From an uncultured Eubacteriales bacterium (GTDB taxonomy: Bacteria; Bacillota; Clostridia; Oscillospirales; Acutalibacteraceae), in NCBI GenBank assembly GCA_949299505.1, contig CASGAS010000008.1, positions 1 through 47,565 on the forward strand: a stretch of DNA of 47,565 nt, read 5' to 3'. The position numbers were made by a program, and so were the translations under genes. The notes under the pieces are model-generated. The model was not told the origin of the DNA, made no database searches, and worked only from the letters and a program-made list of their open reading frames with translations. Position 1 is the first letter of the stretch, and each line of letters opens with the position of its first letter. Positions 7,755 to 15,663 of this stretch are shown here, one piece after another.

Positions 7755-7756
7755 GG

Positions 7757-7790
7757 ACTCCTGCACGAAAAACCGTGCGGGAGTTTTTTC
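7757..7790 (+). terminator. Intrinsic terminator of tRNA-Thr
   Basis: The arms ACTCCTGCACG (7757-7767) and CGTGCGGGAGT (7774-7784) pair with one G-T wobble and are followed by a run of six T. The hairpin starts 3 bp after the CCA end. Confidence 0.9.
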
Positions 7791-7833
7791 GTTTGTCCCG
7801 CTTTTCCCGCTGCTTCTTCGGAAAGTCGCCGCT

Positions 7834-7880
7834 TTTGACAGCGGAATGTGACAAAAACGCGCGGCGCCAGGGCCTATAAT
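7834..7880 (+). promoter_or_regulatory. spoIIE promoter with 21-bp spacing and Spo0A-box-like sites
   Basis: A perfect TATAAT (7875-7880) is preceded at exactly 21 bp by GTGACA (7848-7853), a one-mismatch -35 box. A 21-bp spacing is too long for an unaided sigma-A promoter but matches what is described for the Spo0A-activated spoIIE promoter of Bacillus subtilis. The -35 region overlaps TGTGACAAA (7847-7855), and TTTGACAGC lies at 7834-7842; both resemble the 0A box (complement of TTTGTCRAA, 8/9 and 7/9 matches). Direct control by Spo0A is inferred. Confidence 0.6.
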
Positions 7881-7933
7881 AATTCCGTATGGCGGGCTTG
7901 TCCCGCAAATCGGTAGGAAACGGCGGGATTGCG

Positions 7934-10270
7934 ATGGGAAAAGCAACGGCAACGGCAGCGACGGGGGAAAGACTTGTGCAGGCGGCGCGCACCCTGCCGC
8001 GCCCGGTGCGCGCGGCGGTCGAGCACATCGCCGCGTTTTTGTGCGGGCTTCTGCTTTCTTCGGTGCGGCTCGCAGACGCGTCGCCCTTCGGCGTGAGCTT
8101 TCTTGCGGGCGTGCCGGCACGGTATCTGTTTTCGGCCGGCACGGGGGCGGCGGCCGGGTATCTTTTGACGCTCGACAGCGTTTCGGCGCTGCGGTATGTC
8201 GCGGCGCTTTTGAGCGCGGGGGTGCTTGTGCGCCTGTTTCGGGAGTTTGACCGCCTGCGCGCCTTTTCTCTGACGCGGCCCTGCACGGCGGCGGGCGTCT
8301 GCCTGCTGACCGGGCTTGCGGCGCTGGCGGCGACCGGCTTTTCGCTTTCCGCCGCCGGGGCGCTGCTGGCGGAGTCCGCCGCGGCGTTTGCGGGGGCGTG
8401 GGCGTTTGCAAAAAGCGTGCAAACGGCGCGTACCGTCCTTGCGCGTGAGCCGGTTTCGGTGCAGACGCTGTTCCCGGCGCTGGCGGCGGCCTTTTTGCTG
8501 CTGCTGAGCGTGTCGGACGCGGCGGTTTTCGGCGTGTCGGCCGCGCGCGTTGTGACCGTTTTTCTGGTGCTGCTTGCCGCGCAGGTTTTGCGCGTGCCGG
8601 GCGGGGCGGCGGCCGGCGGACTAGCCGCCTGCGTCTATCTTTTGGACCCGGCTGTGGGGCTTTCGGCGCTGAGCTACGGCGCGGCGGGGCTTGCGGCGGG
8701 CTTTGCCGCCCGGGAAAAACGTCCGGCAGCGGCGGCGGCCGGGTTTTTGGCGCTCGGCGCGGGCCTTTTGCTGACCGGCGGCGAGGCGGCGCGCGCGGCG
8801 GAGGCGGCGCTGGGGACCGGTCTTTTTCTGCTGGCGCCGTCGGCGCTTTTGGGCGCGGTGCAGCAGCGTCTTTCCCTGCGGCCCGCACAGACGCAGCCGT
8901 CGCCGGAAACGCAGGCCCTGTGCGCCCGGCTTTCGGGGGCGGTGCATGCCGTGGATGAAATGGCGCAGTCGGTCAAGTCCGTATCCGCCATGCTCGAAAC
9001 GCCCGCCGACGACCGGAGCGCGGCGGTTGCGGCGCGGGTGTATGAGGCCGTCTGCACCGGCTGCGGCCGGCACGAGCTCTGCTGGGGCGCCCAAACGCGC
9101 GCGCAGACGCTTGACGATTTCCGGACGGCTTGCGGCATGCTTTCCCGCGCGGCGGCGCTGACGCCGAAAGCCCTGCCCGCCCGGCTTTCGGGCCGGTGCA
9201 TTAAGGCGACGAGCCTGTGCGAGGCCTTGACGAGCCAATACATCCGCACGACGGAGCGGGCGGCGGCGCAGCTGAAAATCAACGAGGTGCGCCGGGTGAC
9301 GGCGGAGCAGTTCGACAGCCTTTGCGATATGCTGCGGACGTTTTCCGCGGAGCTGAGCGCCGAGCTGCGCTTTGACGAGGCGGCGGCGCGCCGGGCCGAA
9401 ACGGCGCTTCGCGAACAGCTCGGCTGCCCGGCGGCGGAGGTCCGGTGCGTCTGCGGCGCGGACGACCGGCTGCAGCTGCATGTCGATTTTGCCGACGCCG
9501 CCCACACGCCGCCGAAAAAGGAGCTGCACGCTGCGCTGGAGGCGGCGGCCGGCAGACCGCTGGAGCCGCCGGTGCTTCGGCAGCGGGACGGCGGCGGGCT
9601 TACCGTGACCTTTTGCGAGCGGACGGTCTTTTGCGTGGAGACCGGCGCGGCGCGCCGGGCGGCGACGGCCCAGCAGCGCTGCGGTGACAGCTTCGAGAGC
9701 TTTTACGACGGCTGCGGCGGCTATGTTGCGGTGCTCAGCGACGGCATGGGGCAGGGGGCGCGCGCCGCGGTGGACAGCACGCTGGCGGTCACGCTGTTTG
9801 CGAAGCTGTGCGGGGCGGGCGTGCAGTTTGACAGCGCGCTGCGCCTGGTCAACGCCGCGCTGATGCTCAAATCCGCCGAAGAGTCCATCGCGACGCTCGA
9901 CGTGGTGCGCTTTGACCTCTACACCGGCGAAACGGTGTTTTACAAGGCGGGCGCGGCGAAATCGCTGGTGCTGCACGACGGCGCGTGCCGCGAAATCCGG
10001 CGCGCCTCTTTGCCGGCGGGGATTTTGCGCGAGACGCGGTTCGCAAAGGAAACCGCGGCGCTCAAAGGCGGGGACATGGTCGTGCTGGCCTCCGACGGCG
10101 TGTTTGACGCGGACAAGGGGAAGCTTATGCGCAGCCTCCCGGCGCTGCGGGACAAGCCCTGCCCGGCCGCTGCCGAACGCCTTTTGGAGCTTGCCGCCGG
10201 CCGCGGCGCGGGCCGGCGCGACGACATGACCGTGCTTGTCTTCCGCCTGCGCCGCAGCCGGGGAAAATAA
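7934..10270 (+). CDS. spoIIE: Stage II sporulation protein E (PP2C-type phosphatase)
   Basis: A 778-residue membrane phosphatase which, in sporulating Firmicutes, dephosphorylates SpoIIAA at the polar septum to activate sigma-F in the forespore. The first ~300 residues hold about ten hydrophobic segments, followed by a linker of roughly 250 residues and a C-terminal PP2C domain with LSDGMGQG near residue 600 (metal-binding Asp), LKSAEES, TLDVVRFD and LASDGVFD. The length is close to the B. subtilis protein (about 820). An in-frame ATG at 7889 lies only 9 bp after the -10 box and would be leaderless, so I prefer ATG 7934. Its presence implies that the organism sporulates. Confidence 0.93.
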   Translation: MGKATATAATGERLVQAARTLPRPVRAAVEHIAAFLCGLLLSSVRLADASPFGVSFLAGVPARYLFSAGTGAAAGYLLTLDSVSALRYVAALLSAGVLVRLFREFDRLRAFSLTRPCTAAGVCLLTGLAALAATGFSLSAAGALLAESAAAFAGAWAFAKSVQTARTVLAREPVSVQTLFPALAAAFLLLLSVSDAAVFGVSAARVVTVFLVLLAAQVLRVPGGAAAGGLAACVYLLDPAVGLSALSYGAAGLAAGFAAREKRPAAAAAGFLALGAGLLLTGGEAARAAEAALGTGLFLLAPSALLGAVQQRLSLRPAQTQPSPETQALCARLSGAVHAVDEMAQSVKSVSAMLETPADDRSAAVAARVYEAVCTGCGRHELCWGAQTRAQTLDDFRTACGMLSRAAALTPKALPARLSGRCIKATSLCEALTSQYIRTTERAAAQLKINEVRRVTAEQFDSLCDMLRTFSAELSAELRFDEAAARRAETALREQLGCPAAEVRCVCGADDRLQLHVDFADAAHTPPKKELHAALEAAAGRPLEPPVLRQRDGGGLTVTFCERTVFCVETGAARRAATAQQRCGDSFESFYDGCGGYVAVLSDGMGQGARAAVDSTLAVTLFAKLCGAGVQFDSALRLVNAALMLKSAEESIATLDVVRFDLYTGETVFYKAGAAKSLVLHDGACREIRRASLPAGILRETRFAKETAALKGGDMVVLASDGVFDADKGKLMRSLPALRDKPCPAAAERLLELAAGRGAGRRDDMTVLVFRLRRSRGK

Positions 10271-10280
10271 CCGCGAAACA

Positions 10281-10334
10281 AAAAGCGCCCCGCCCGCTGC
10301 CACGGAAAATTCCGGTTGTGCAGCGGGCGCTTTT
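10281..10334 (+). terminator. spoIIE terminator
   Basis: The arm CGCCCGCTGC (10291-10300) pairs perfectly with GCAGCGGGCG (10320-10329), the flanking AAAAGCGC and GCGCTTTT extend the stem around a small bulge, and CGGAAAATTCCG forms an inner hairpin. The stem ends in TTTT. Confidence 0.75.
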
Positions 10335-10344
10335 ATGTTATACT
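10316..10344 (+). promoter_or_regulatory. Possible sigma-A promoter for proBA
   Basis: TTGTGC (10316-10321) and TATACT (10339-10344) are separated by 17 bp, upstream of proB. The -35 box lies inside the spoIIE terminator stem, so the assignment is moderate at best. Confidence 0.4.
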
Positions 10345-10399
10345 TAAGATACTTATAACTATGCCCGGCAACATGCCGGCGTTTGGGGAGCGTAAGCCT

Positions 10400-11194
10400 T
10401 TGGCAGTTTTGAAGGATGTGAAACGGCTGGTCGTCAAAGTGGGGACGTCTACACTGACGTATGCGACCGGCAAAACGAATATCCGGCGGATGCACAAGCT
10501 CGTTTCGGTGCTGTCCGACCTTGTCAATTCCGGCGTGCAGGTGGTGTTGGTTACCTCGGGGGCGATTGGCGTCGGCGTCGGGAAGCTCGGGCTTCAGGCA
10601 CGGCCGGAGGACACGCCGGGCCGGCAGGCGGCCGCGGCGGTCGGCCAGTGCGAGCTGATGTTTATGTACGACAAGCTGTTCGGCGAATACGGCCACACCG
10701 TCGCCCAGCTTCTGATGACGAAAAGCGACGTCGAAAACCCGGAACGGCGCGCGAACCTGTCCAACGCCTTTGAAAAGCTTTTGGAATACGGCGCGGTCCC
10801 GGTTGTCAACGAAAACGACTCGGTCGCCGTGGAGGAAATCGTCTACGGCGACAACGACAGCCTGTCCGCCATTGTCGCAAAGCTCATCGGCGCGCAGGCG
10901 CTGATTATCTTGACCGACACCGACGGCCTGTACGACGCCGACCCGACCGAAAACGAGGACGCGCGGCTCATTTCGGAGGTGCGCGAAATCACCGACGATT
11001 TGTTCCGCGTTGCGGGCGGGCACGGGTCGCGGTTTTCGACCGGCGGCATGGTCACGAAGCTCCACGCGGCGAAGCTGGCGTGCGACGCGGGCGTGGACGT
11101 TATCGTGATGAACGGCACGGCGCCGGAGGCCATTTACAAGGCGCTTGACGGCAAGCAGGTCGGCACCTTTTTTGTAGGCAGGAAAGGGGAATAA
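10400..11194 (+). CDS. proB: Glutamate 5-kinase, short form
   Basis: This enzyme phosphorylates the gamma-carboxylate of glutamate in the first step of proline synthesis. The amino-acid kinase fold is shown by LVVKVGTSTLT at the N-terminus, VTSGAIGVGVGKL, VPVVNENDSV and the nucleotide loop TDTDGLYDADP. The 264-residue protein ends after the kinase domain and lacks the C-terminal PUA domain of the 367-residue E. coli enzyme, a form common in Clostridia. I chose TTG 10400 because GGGGAG lies 9 bases before it and the kinase motif then starts at the usual distance; ATG codons at 10361 and 10373 have no good ribosome binding site. proA follows after 8 bp. Confidence 0.94.
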   Translation: MAVLKDVKRLVVKVGTSTLTYATGKTNIRRMHKLVSVLSDLVNSGVQVVLVTSGAIGVGVGKLGLQARPEDTPGRQAAAAVGQCELMFMYDKLFGEYGHTVAQLLMTKSDVENPERRANLSNAFEKLLEYGAVPVVNENDSVAVEEIVYGDNDSLSAIVAKLIGAQALIILTDTDGLYDADPTENEDARLISEVREITDDLFRVAGGHGSRFSTGGMVTKLHAAKLACDAGVDVIVMNGTAPEAIYKALDGKQVGTFFVGRKGE

Positions 11195-11202
11195 GACGGC
11201 GT

Positions 11203-12447
11203 ATGAACACTCTGGAAACACTCGGCGCGCGCGCAAAGCAGGCGTCGCGCACCCTGATGACGGCAAGCACGCAGACAAAGAACCGGGCGCTAAAAGCGGC
11301 GGCCGACGCGCTGCTTGCAGCGCAGGACGCTGTTTTGGCGGAAAACGCAAAGGACCTTGAAAAAGCGCAGGAGGCCGGTATGGCAAGCGCCATGCTCGAC
11401 CGCCTGAGCTTAAGCCCCGAACGGCTGCAGGGCATGGCGCAGGGCCTTTTGGAGGTCGCCGAGCTGCCCGACCCGGTGGGCGTCACGCTGTCCGAGGTTG
11501 TGCGGCCCAACGGGCTGCGCGTGCAGAAGGTATCGGTTCCGCTGGGCGTAATCGCCGTGATTTTTGAAGCGCGGCCGAACGTCTCCGCCGACGCGGCGGC
11601 GCTGTGCCTGAAGTCCGGCAACGCGGTCATTCTGCGCGGCGGCAAGGAGGCGGTGCGCTCCAACGCCGCCATTGTGGGCGCCATGCGCGGCGCGGTGGAG
11701 CGCGCGGGGCTGCCCGCGGACTGCATCTGCCTTGTGGAGGACACCTCCCGCGAAAGCGCGCGTGCGCTGATGCGCATGAACGACTACGTCGACGTGCTCA
11801 TCCCGCGCGGCGGCGCGGGGCTTATCCACACCGTCGTCGCCAACGCGACGGTGCCCGTCATTGAAACGGGCGTGGGCAACTGCCACATCTATATCGATAA
11901 GGACGCCGACCTTGCGATGGCGGCGGACATCGTCTATAACGCGAAAACGTCGCGCGTGTCGGTCTGCAATGCGGCGGAAAGCCTGCTTGTGCATGAGGCG
12001 GTCGCCGAAGCGGCGCTCAAGGCGGTCTACGAACGGCTTTCCGAAAAGCAGGTGACGCTGTACGGCGACGCGCGCGCACGGGAAATCCTGCCCGACATTG
12101 AAAAGGCGGACGAATCCGACTGGGCGCGCGAATACCTGGCCTACAAAATGTCGGTCAAGGTCGTCGCGTCGCTGGACGAGGCGGTGGCGCACATTGCGAA
12201 ATATTCCTCCGGCCACAGCGACTGCATCGTGACGGAAAACGCGGCAGCGGCCGAACGCTTCTTAAACGAGGTGGATTCCGCCGCGGTCTACTGGAACGCG
12301 TCTACGCGCTTTACCGACGGCGGCTGCTTCGGCTTCGGCGCGGAAATCGGCATTTCCACACAGAAGCTGCATGCGCGCGGGCCGCTGGGGCTGCCGCAGC
12401 TGACGAGCTTCAAATACAAAATTTACGGCGACGGGCAGGTGCGCTGA
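11203..12447 (+). CDS. proA: Gamma-glutamyl phosphate reductase
   Basis: A 414-residue NADPH-dependent enzyme that reduces gamma-glutamyl phosphate to glutamate semialdehyde, the second step of proline synthesis. Visible family segments are VPLGVIAVIFEARPNV, KSGNAVILRGGKEA, LIPRGGAGLI, ETGVGNCH, and SVCNAAESLLVH, whose Cys is the catalytic nucleophile. The C-terminal FGAEIGISTQKLHARGP block is complete. It lies 8 bp after proB, so the two are cotranscribed, and the 20-bp gap to the next gene suggests that the operon continues. Confidence 0.96.
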   Translation: MNTLETLGARAKQASRTLMTASTQTKNRALKAAADALLAAQDAVLAENAKDLEKAQEAGMASAMLDRLSLSPERLQGMAQGLLEVAELPDPVGVTLSEVVRPNGLRVQKVSVPLGVIAVIFEARPNVSADAAALCLKSGNAVILRGGKEAVRSNAAIVGAMRGAVERAGLPADCICLVEDTSRESARALMRMNDYVDVLIPRGGAGLIHTVVANATVPVIETGVGNCHIYIDKDADLAMAADIVYNAKTSRVSVCNAAESLLVHEAVAEAALKAVYERLSEKQVTLYGDARAREILPDIEKADESDWAREYLAYKMSVKVVASLDEAVAHIAKYSSGHSDCIVTENAAAAERFLNEVDSAAVYWNASTRFTDGGCFGFGAEIGISTQKLHARGPLGLPQLTSFKYKIYGDGQVR

Positions 12448-12466
12448 ACGAAAAGAGGCTGGAGCG

Positions 12467-13252
12467 ATGGAAACGACCAAAACAAAGCATAAAAAAGGCG
12501 CGCGAAAATGGGCGTTCCCCCTGGGGCTTCTTATTGCGGTGCTCGCGCTCATCGGCGTTGTCACAGTGCTGGTCGCCGGGGTGTCCGCCGTCCGCAGCGC
12601 CGTGGAAAGAAGCCGGAATTACGACGAATACAACACGCTGCTCGCCCCGGTCGTGATGAACGACCCCGCGGCGTTCGACGACCTGACCCAGGCCGACCCC
12701 GAGCAGCTTTTGGACATCACCATCTGGTCCATTCTGCGCAGCGGCCTGTCGCCCGACCAGTACGACTACGACGACAACGGCATGGTCATTCCGGAGGCGG
12801 ACGTGACCGCCGCGTTCGTGCGGCTGTTCGGAACCGAGGTTGCCCCGCAGCACGGCACGGTCGAGGGGTACGGCTATACCTTTGCCTACGACGCGACGCA
12901 GCAGACCTATTCCATCCCGCTGACGGGCGTCGTGCCGACCTATACCCCGCGCGTCGTCGATAAGGAAACGCGCGGCAACACGATTGTGCTGACCGTCGGC
13001 TACATCGGCGGCGACCAGTGGGCGCAGGACGAGCAGGGCAACATGGTGGCGCCCGAACCCGACAAATACATGCGAGTGACGCTGCGCGAGAGCGAAAACG
13101 GCTACTACATCAGCGCGCTGCAAAACACGGCCGCGCCCGAAACGGCGACGACCGCCGCTCCGCCCGCCACAACGGCCCCGCCCGCGACGACCGCGCCGGC
13201 AACAGCGCCCGCAGCGGCAGCAACGGCCGCCCAGACGACGGCCGCCGCGTAA
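12467..13252 (+). CDS. Single-pass membrane protein with Ala/Pro/Thr-rich tail
   Basis: I do not recognise a named family. The 261-residue protein has a basic cytoplasmic start (TKTKHKKGARKW), one transmembrane segment at about residues 17-40 (FPLGLLIAVLALIGVVTVLV), and an extracellular domain of about 180 residues rich in Asp, Tyr and Thr. The last ~40 residues are a low-complexity Ala-Pro-Thr tail (repeats of TTAPPA), which is typical of surface linkers. It starts 20 bp after proA and ends 17 bp before rpe, so it is probably cotranscribed with them, though nothing in it suggests a role in proline metabolism. Confidence 0.8.
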   Translation: METTKTKHKKGARKWAFPLGLLIAVLALIGVVTVLVAGVSAVRSAVERSRNYDEYNTLLAPVVMNDPAAFDDLTQADPEQLLDITIWSILRSGLSPDQYDYDDNGMVIPEADVTAAFVRLFGTEVAPQHGTVEGYGYTFAYDATQQTYSIPLTGVVPTYTPRVVDKETRGNTIVLTVGYIGGDQWAQDEQGNMVAPEPDKYMRVTLRESENGYYISALQNTAAPETATTAAPPATTAPPATTAPATAPAAAATAAQTTAAA

Positions 13253-13269
13253 CGGCAAAGGAGAAGCTT

Positions 13270-13941
13270 ATGACAGACCGCATTTCCCCCTCGATTCTCT
13301 CGGCCGATTACGGCCGCCTTTCCGAAGCGCTCGAACGCCTGGCGGCGGCGGGCGCGGATATGGTGCACATTGACGTGATGGACGGGCATTTTGTGCCGAA
13401 TATCACGCTCGGCGCGCCGGTCGTGCGCTGTCTGCGGGGCTCGACGCCGCTGTTTTTCGACGTGCATCTGATGATCAGCGACCCCCTGCGCTACGTCGGG
13501 GATTTCGCGGCGGCGGGCGCGGACCGCATTACGTTTCATGTGGAAGCGGACAGCGACGTTGCCGCCACGCTCGACGCCATAGAGGCGGCCGGGAAAGAGG
13601 CGGGGCTTGCCGTAAAGCCCGGCACGCCGGTCGACGCGGTGTACCCGTATCTGCGGCGGCTTTCGATGGTGCTTGTGATGACCGTAGAGCCCGGCTTCGG
13701 CGGGCAGAGCTTCCGCGCGGACATGCTCCCGAAGCTGCGCGCACTGCGCGAAGAATGCGCCCGGCAGGGCGTGCCCGAGCTGGACGTGCAGGTTGACGGC
13801 GGCATTTCGGCGGCAACGATAGGCCAGGCTGCCGCGGCGGGCGCAAATGTGTTCGTGTCCGGCAGCGCCCTGTTCGGCAGCGCGGACATGCAGGCGGAAA
13901 TCGCCCGGTTCAAAGCGCTTGCGGCCGCGGCGCGGCAGTAA
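13270..13941 (+). CDS. rpe: Ribulose-phosphate 3-epimerase
   Basis: A 223-residue TIM-barrel enzyme that interconverts ribulose 5-phosphate and xylulose 5-phosphate in the pentose phosphate pathway. All signature blocks are present: SPSILSADYG, HIDVMDGHFVPNITLG, FFDVHLMI, TVEPGFGGQSF and DVQVDGGI, giving the His/Asp metal ligands and the phosphate-binding glycines. ATG 13270 follows AAAGGAG closely; the open frame extends further upstream, but only into the preceding gene. The last 32 bp overlap the 3' end of the convergent MecA-like gene. Confidence 0.95.
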   Translation: MTDRISPSILSADYGRLSEALERLAAAGADMVHIDVMDGHFVPNITLGAPVVRCLRGSTPLFFDVHLMISDPLRYVGDFAAAGADRITFHVEADSDVAATLDAIEAAGKEAGLAVKPGTPVDAVYPYLRRLSMVLVMTVEPGFGGQSFRADMLPKLRALREECARQGVPELDVQVDGGISAATIGQAAAAGANVFVSGSALFGSADMQAEIARFKALAAAARQ

Positions 13942-14470
13942 GAACGTCGAACCGGATGGCGCGCGCGTGCTCGTTTAAGTGCCGGCGGGTCTCCCGTCCG
14001 GCGGCGCGCACGGCGCCGAATTCCGAAAGCAGCCGCGCGCCGCGGCGGGCTTCTTCTGCGTTCGGAAAGGAAAAAAGTCCGGCAAAGCCGGCGTGCGTGC
14101 GGTAAAGCGCGGTGTGCGCGGCAAAGGGCCGTGTGTGCCGCAGCAGGCAGACAAGGTCCAGAAACGCGTCCGTGTCGTTCGTGGTGAACAGCAGCGCGGG
14201 CGGGGCGGCGACAACGCGCAGGCGGCTTTTGCGCACGGTAAAGAGCACAAGACAGCCGCCGTCCTTCTGCGGCAGCACATCGACCTGCAGCCGCCCTTTT
14301 TCCGGCGGAGAAAAACGAAGCGTCCGGCGCGCCGTGCGCAGGATTTCCCGCAGCAGGCGCGTGGTCCGGCCGCTGTCGGCGCGCAGCGCGTCGAACGTCA
14401 GCCGGTAGGCGGAAAGGTCCTCGCGCGTGAGCGCGGCAAACAGGACGGTATCGGTTTGGTGCAGTTCCAT
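13910..14470 (-). CDS. MecA-like adaptor protein
   Basis: The 186-residue protein shows the layout of the MecA/YpbH adaptors, which in Bacillus deliver substrates to the ClpC protease. Matching points are an N-terminal LTREDLSAYRLTFDALRADS (compare the LSxEDLKEYGITLDDL pattern of MecA), then RLQVDVLPQKDGGCLVLFTV, and a C-terminal half with LLRHTRPF...TALYR...LLSEFG as in the MecA C-domain. Identity is limited and the protein is shorter than B. subtilis MecA (218), so it may be a divergent paralogue. It converges on rpe with a 32-bp overlap of coding sequence and lies divergently upstream of the Rnf-like operon, separated by 110 bp. Confidence 0.6.
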   Translation of the reverse strand: MELHQTDTVLFAALTREDLSAYRLTFDALRADSGRTTRLLREILRTARRTLRFSPPEKGRLQVDVLPQKDGGCLVLFTVRKSRLRVVAAPPALLFTTNDTDAFLDLVCLLRHTRPFAAHTALYRTHAGFAGLFSFPNAEEARRGARLLSEFGAVRAAGRETRRHLNEHARAIRFDVLTAAPRPQAL

Positions 14471-14580
14471 GGTGGCGACCCCCTTTTTGCGGGGCGCGCC
14501 GCAAATGCGGGCGCCTATTTCATCCTATTACGGGAAACGGCGCTTTGCAATGCAAAATATCTGGAAAGCGAGGTGGTTTT

Positions 14581-15663
14581 TTGCCCCGGGACACAATGCC
14601 GCAGGCGGACGGCCGTCTGTTTACGGAAGAAATGAAGGCGCTTTTGCGCACGACGCAAAGGCAGATGCTCGACCGGCTTGTGATGCTGGCCGCGCCGGCG
14701 GTCATGGCGTGGTACTATTACGGCTCGCGCGCGCTGTGGCTTTTGTGCGTCTCGGTGCTGACCGCCTGCGTTTGCGAAGCGCTCGGGCGCAAGGCCGTCG
14801 GCCGGCAGCCCACCTTGCGCGACCTTTCGGCGGTCGTAATCGGCGTTACCATAGCGCTGTGTCTGCCCGCCTCCTCTCCGGCGTGGCTCGTGATGCTGGC
14901 CGACGGCTTTGCGGTGCTTGTCGCGAAGCTCCCGTTCGGTACGGCGCGCAGCCTGCTGTTTTCCCCGGCGGCGGCGGGGCTTGCCTTTGTGACGGTCTGC
15001 CTGCCGCAGTATGTGTTCGCCTATCCCGTTTTGCCTGAGCCCGGCGAAAGCGTGCCGGCGTTCGGGACGTTTGCGTTTACCGAAGGGGTCTCCCTTACGC
15101 AGCTTCTGGAAAACCGCGCCACCGTCGGCGGGGCGTTTTCCAACTATTTGGCGGTGCTGCTCGGGTCGTATCCGGGCCCGATGGGCGCCGGCTGCGTGCT
15201 GGCGCTTTTGGGCGCGCTTTTGTATCTTCTGGTGCGCCGTCCCAGGCAGTTTACGGCGGCGGCGGGCTTTTTGGCGACGGCGGCGCTGTGCGCGGTGCTG
15301 TTCCCGCGCGTGACCGCGGGGCGCGGACAGTCGCTGGCCATGGAGCTTTGCGGCGGCATGCTGCTGTTCGGCGCGCTGTTTTTGCTGTCCGAGGAATCGT
15401 TTTTGCCGAAGACCTTTTACGGCCGGCTCGCGTTCGGCGCGTGCGGCGGCCTGTTTACGATGCTGTTCCGGTGGTTCGGCGCGTATGAAGAGGGCGTCAT
15501 GTTCGCCGTGCTGCTTGCCGAGGCGCTTACCGGGGTGTTTGACCGTTTGCCGGACGCAGGCTTTTTGCGGCGGCACGCGGCGCGGCTGCGCCGCAAAAAA
15601 CGGCGCGCCGAGGAAAGCGAAGAAGCGGCGCAGCTGCAGCAGGGGGGTGCGGCCGATGCGTGA
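14581..15663 (+). CDS. RnfD/NqrB-family membrane subunit, divergent
   Basis: A 360-residue polytopic membrane protein of the RnfD/NqrB family. Family landmarks are the N-terminal amphipathic helix with R-Q-M-L-D-R-L, the FSPAAAGLAFV block near residue 127, and GSYPGPMGAG...LLGALLYLLVRR near 195-220, where RnfD has its G-x-x-G-E-T segment. The flavinylation motif of RnfD (D-x-x-S/T-G-A-T) is not preserved: the aligned place reads ENRATVGG, with Thr181 kept but the preceding Asp, Ser/Thr and Gly lost. About ten hydrophobic segments are visible and the C-terminus is a charged tail. I chose TTG 14581 (GAGGTGG just upstream); ATG 14596 is the alternative. It overlaps the next gene by 8 bp. Confidence 0.8.
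   Translation: MPRDTMPQADGRLFTEEMKALLRTTQRQMLDRLVMLAAPAVMAWYYYGSRALWLLCVSVLTACVCEALGRKAVGRQPTLRDLSAVVIGVTIALCLPASSPAWLVMLADGFAVLVAKLPFGTARSLLFSPAAAGLAFVTVCLPQYVFAYPVLPEPGESVPAFGTFAFTEGVSLTQLLENRATVGGAFSNYLAVLLGSYPGPMGAGCVLALLGALLYLLVRRPRQFTAAAGFLATAALCAVLFPRVTAGRGQSLAMELCGGMLLFGALFLLSEESFLPKTFYGRLAFGACGGLFTMLFRWFGAYEEGVMFAVLLAEALTGVFDRLPDAGFLRRHAARLRRKKRRAEESEEAAQLQQGGAADA

Noticed and set aside
7835..7840. Perfect TTGACA as the -35 box of spoIIE
   Set aside because: It is 34 bp from the TATAAT, too far for any promoter; GTGACA at 21 bp fits the known spoIIE layout, and the TTGACA is better read as part of a Spo0A-box-like site.
8621..11386. Minus-strand open frame of 921 codons across spoIIE and proB
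   Set aside because: It is a mirror frame created by high GC content at third codon positions; it has no ribosome binding site, is full of Arg, Ala and Pro, and crosses a terminator and two well-supported genes.
13018..13269. N-terminal extension of ribulose-phosphate epimerase
   Set aside because: It overlaps the preceding gene in another frame, while ATG 13270 has AAAGGAG and gives the normal family length.
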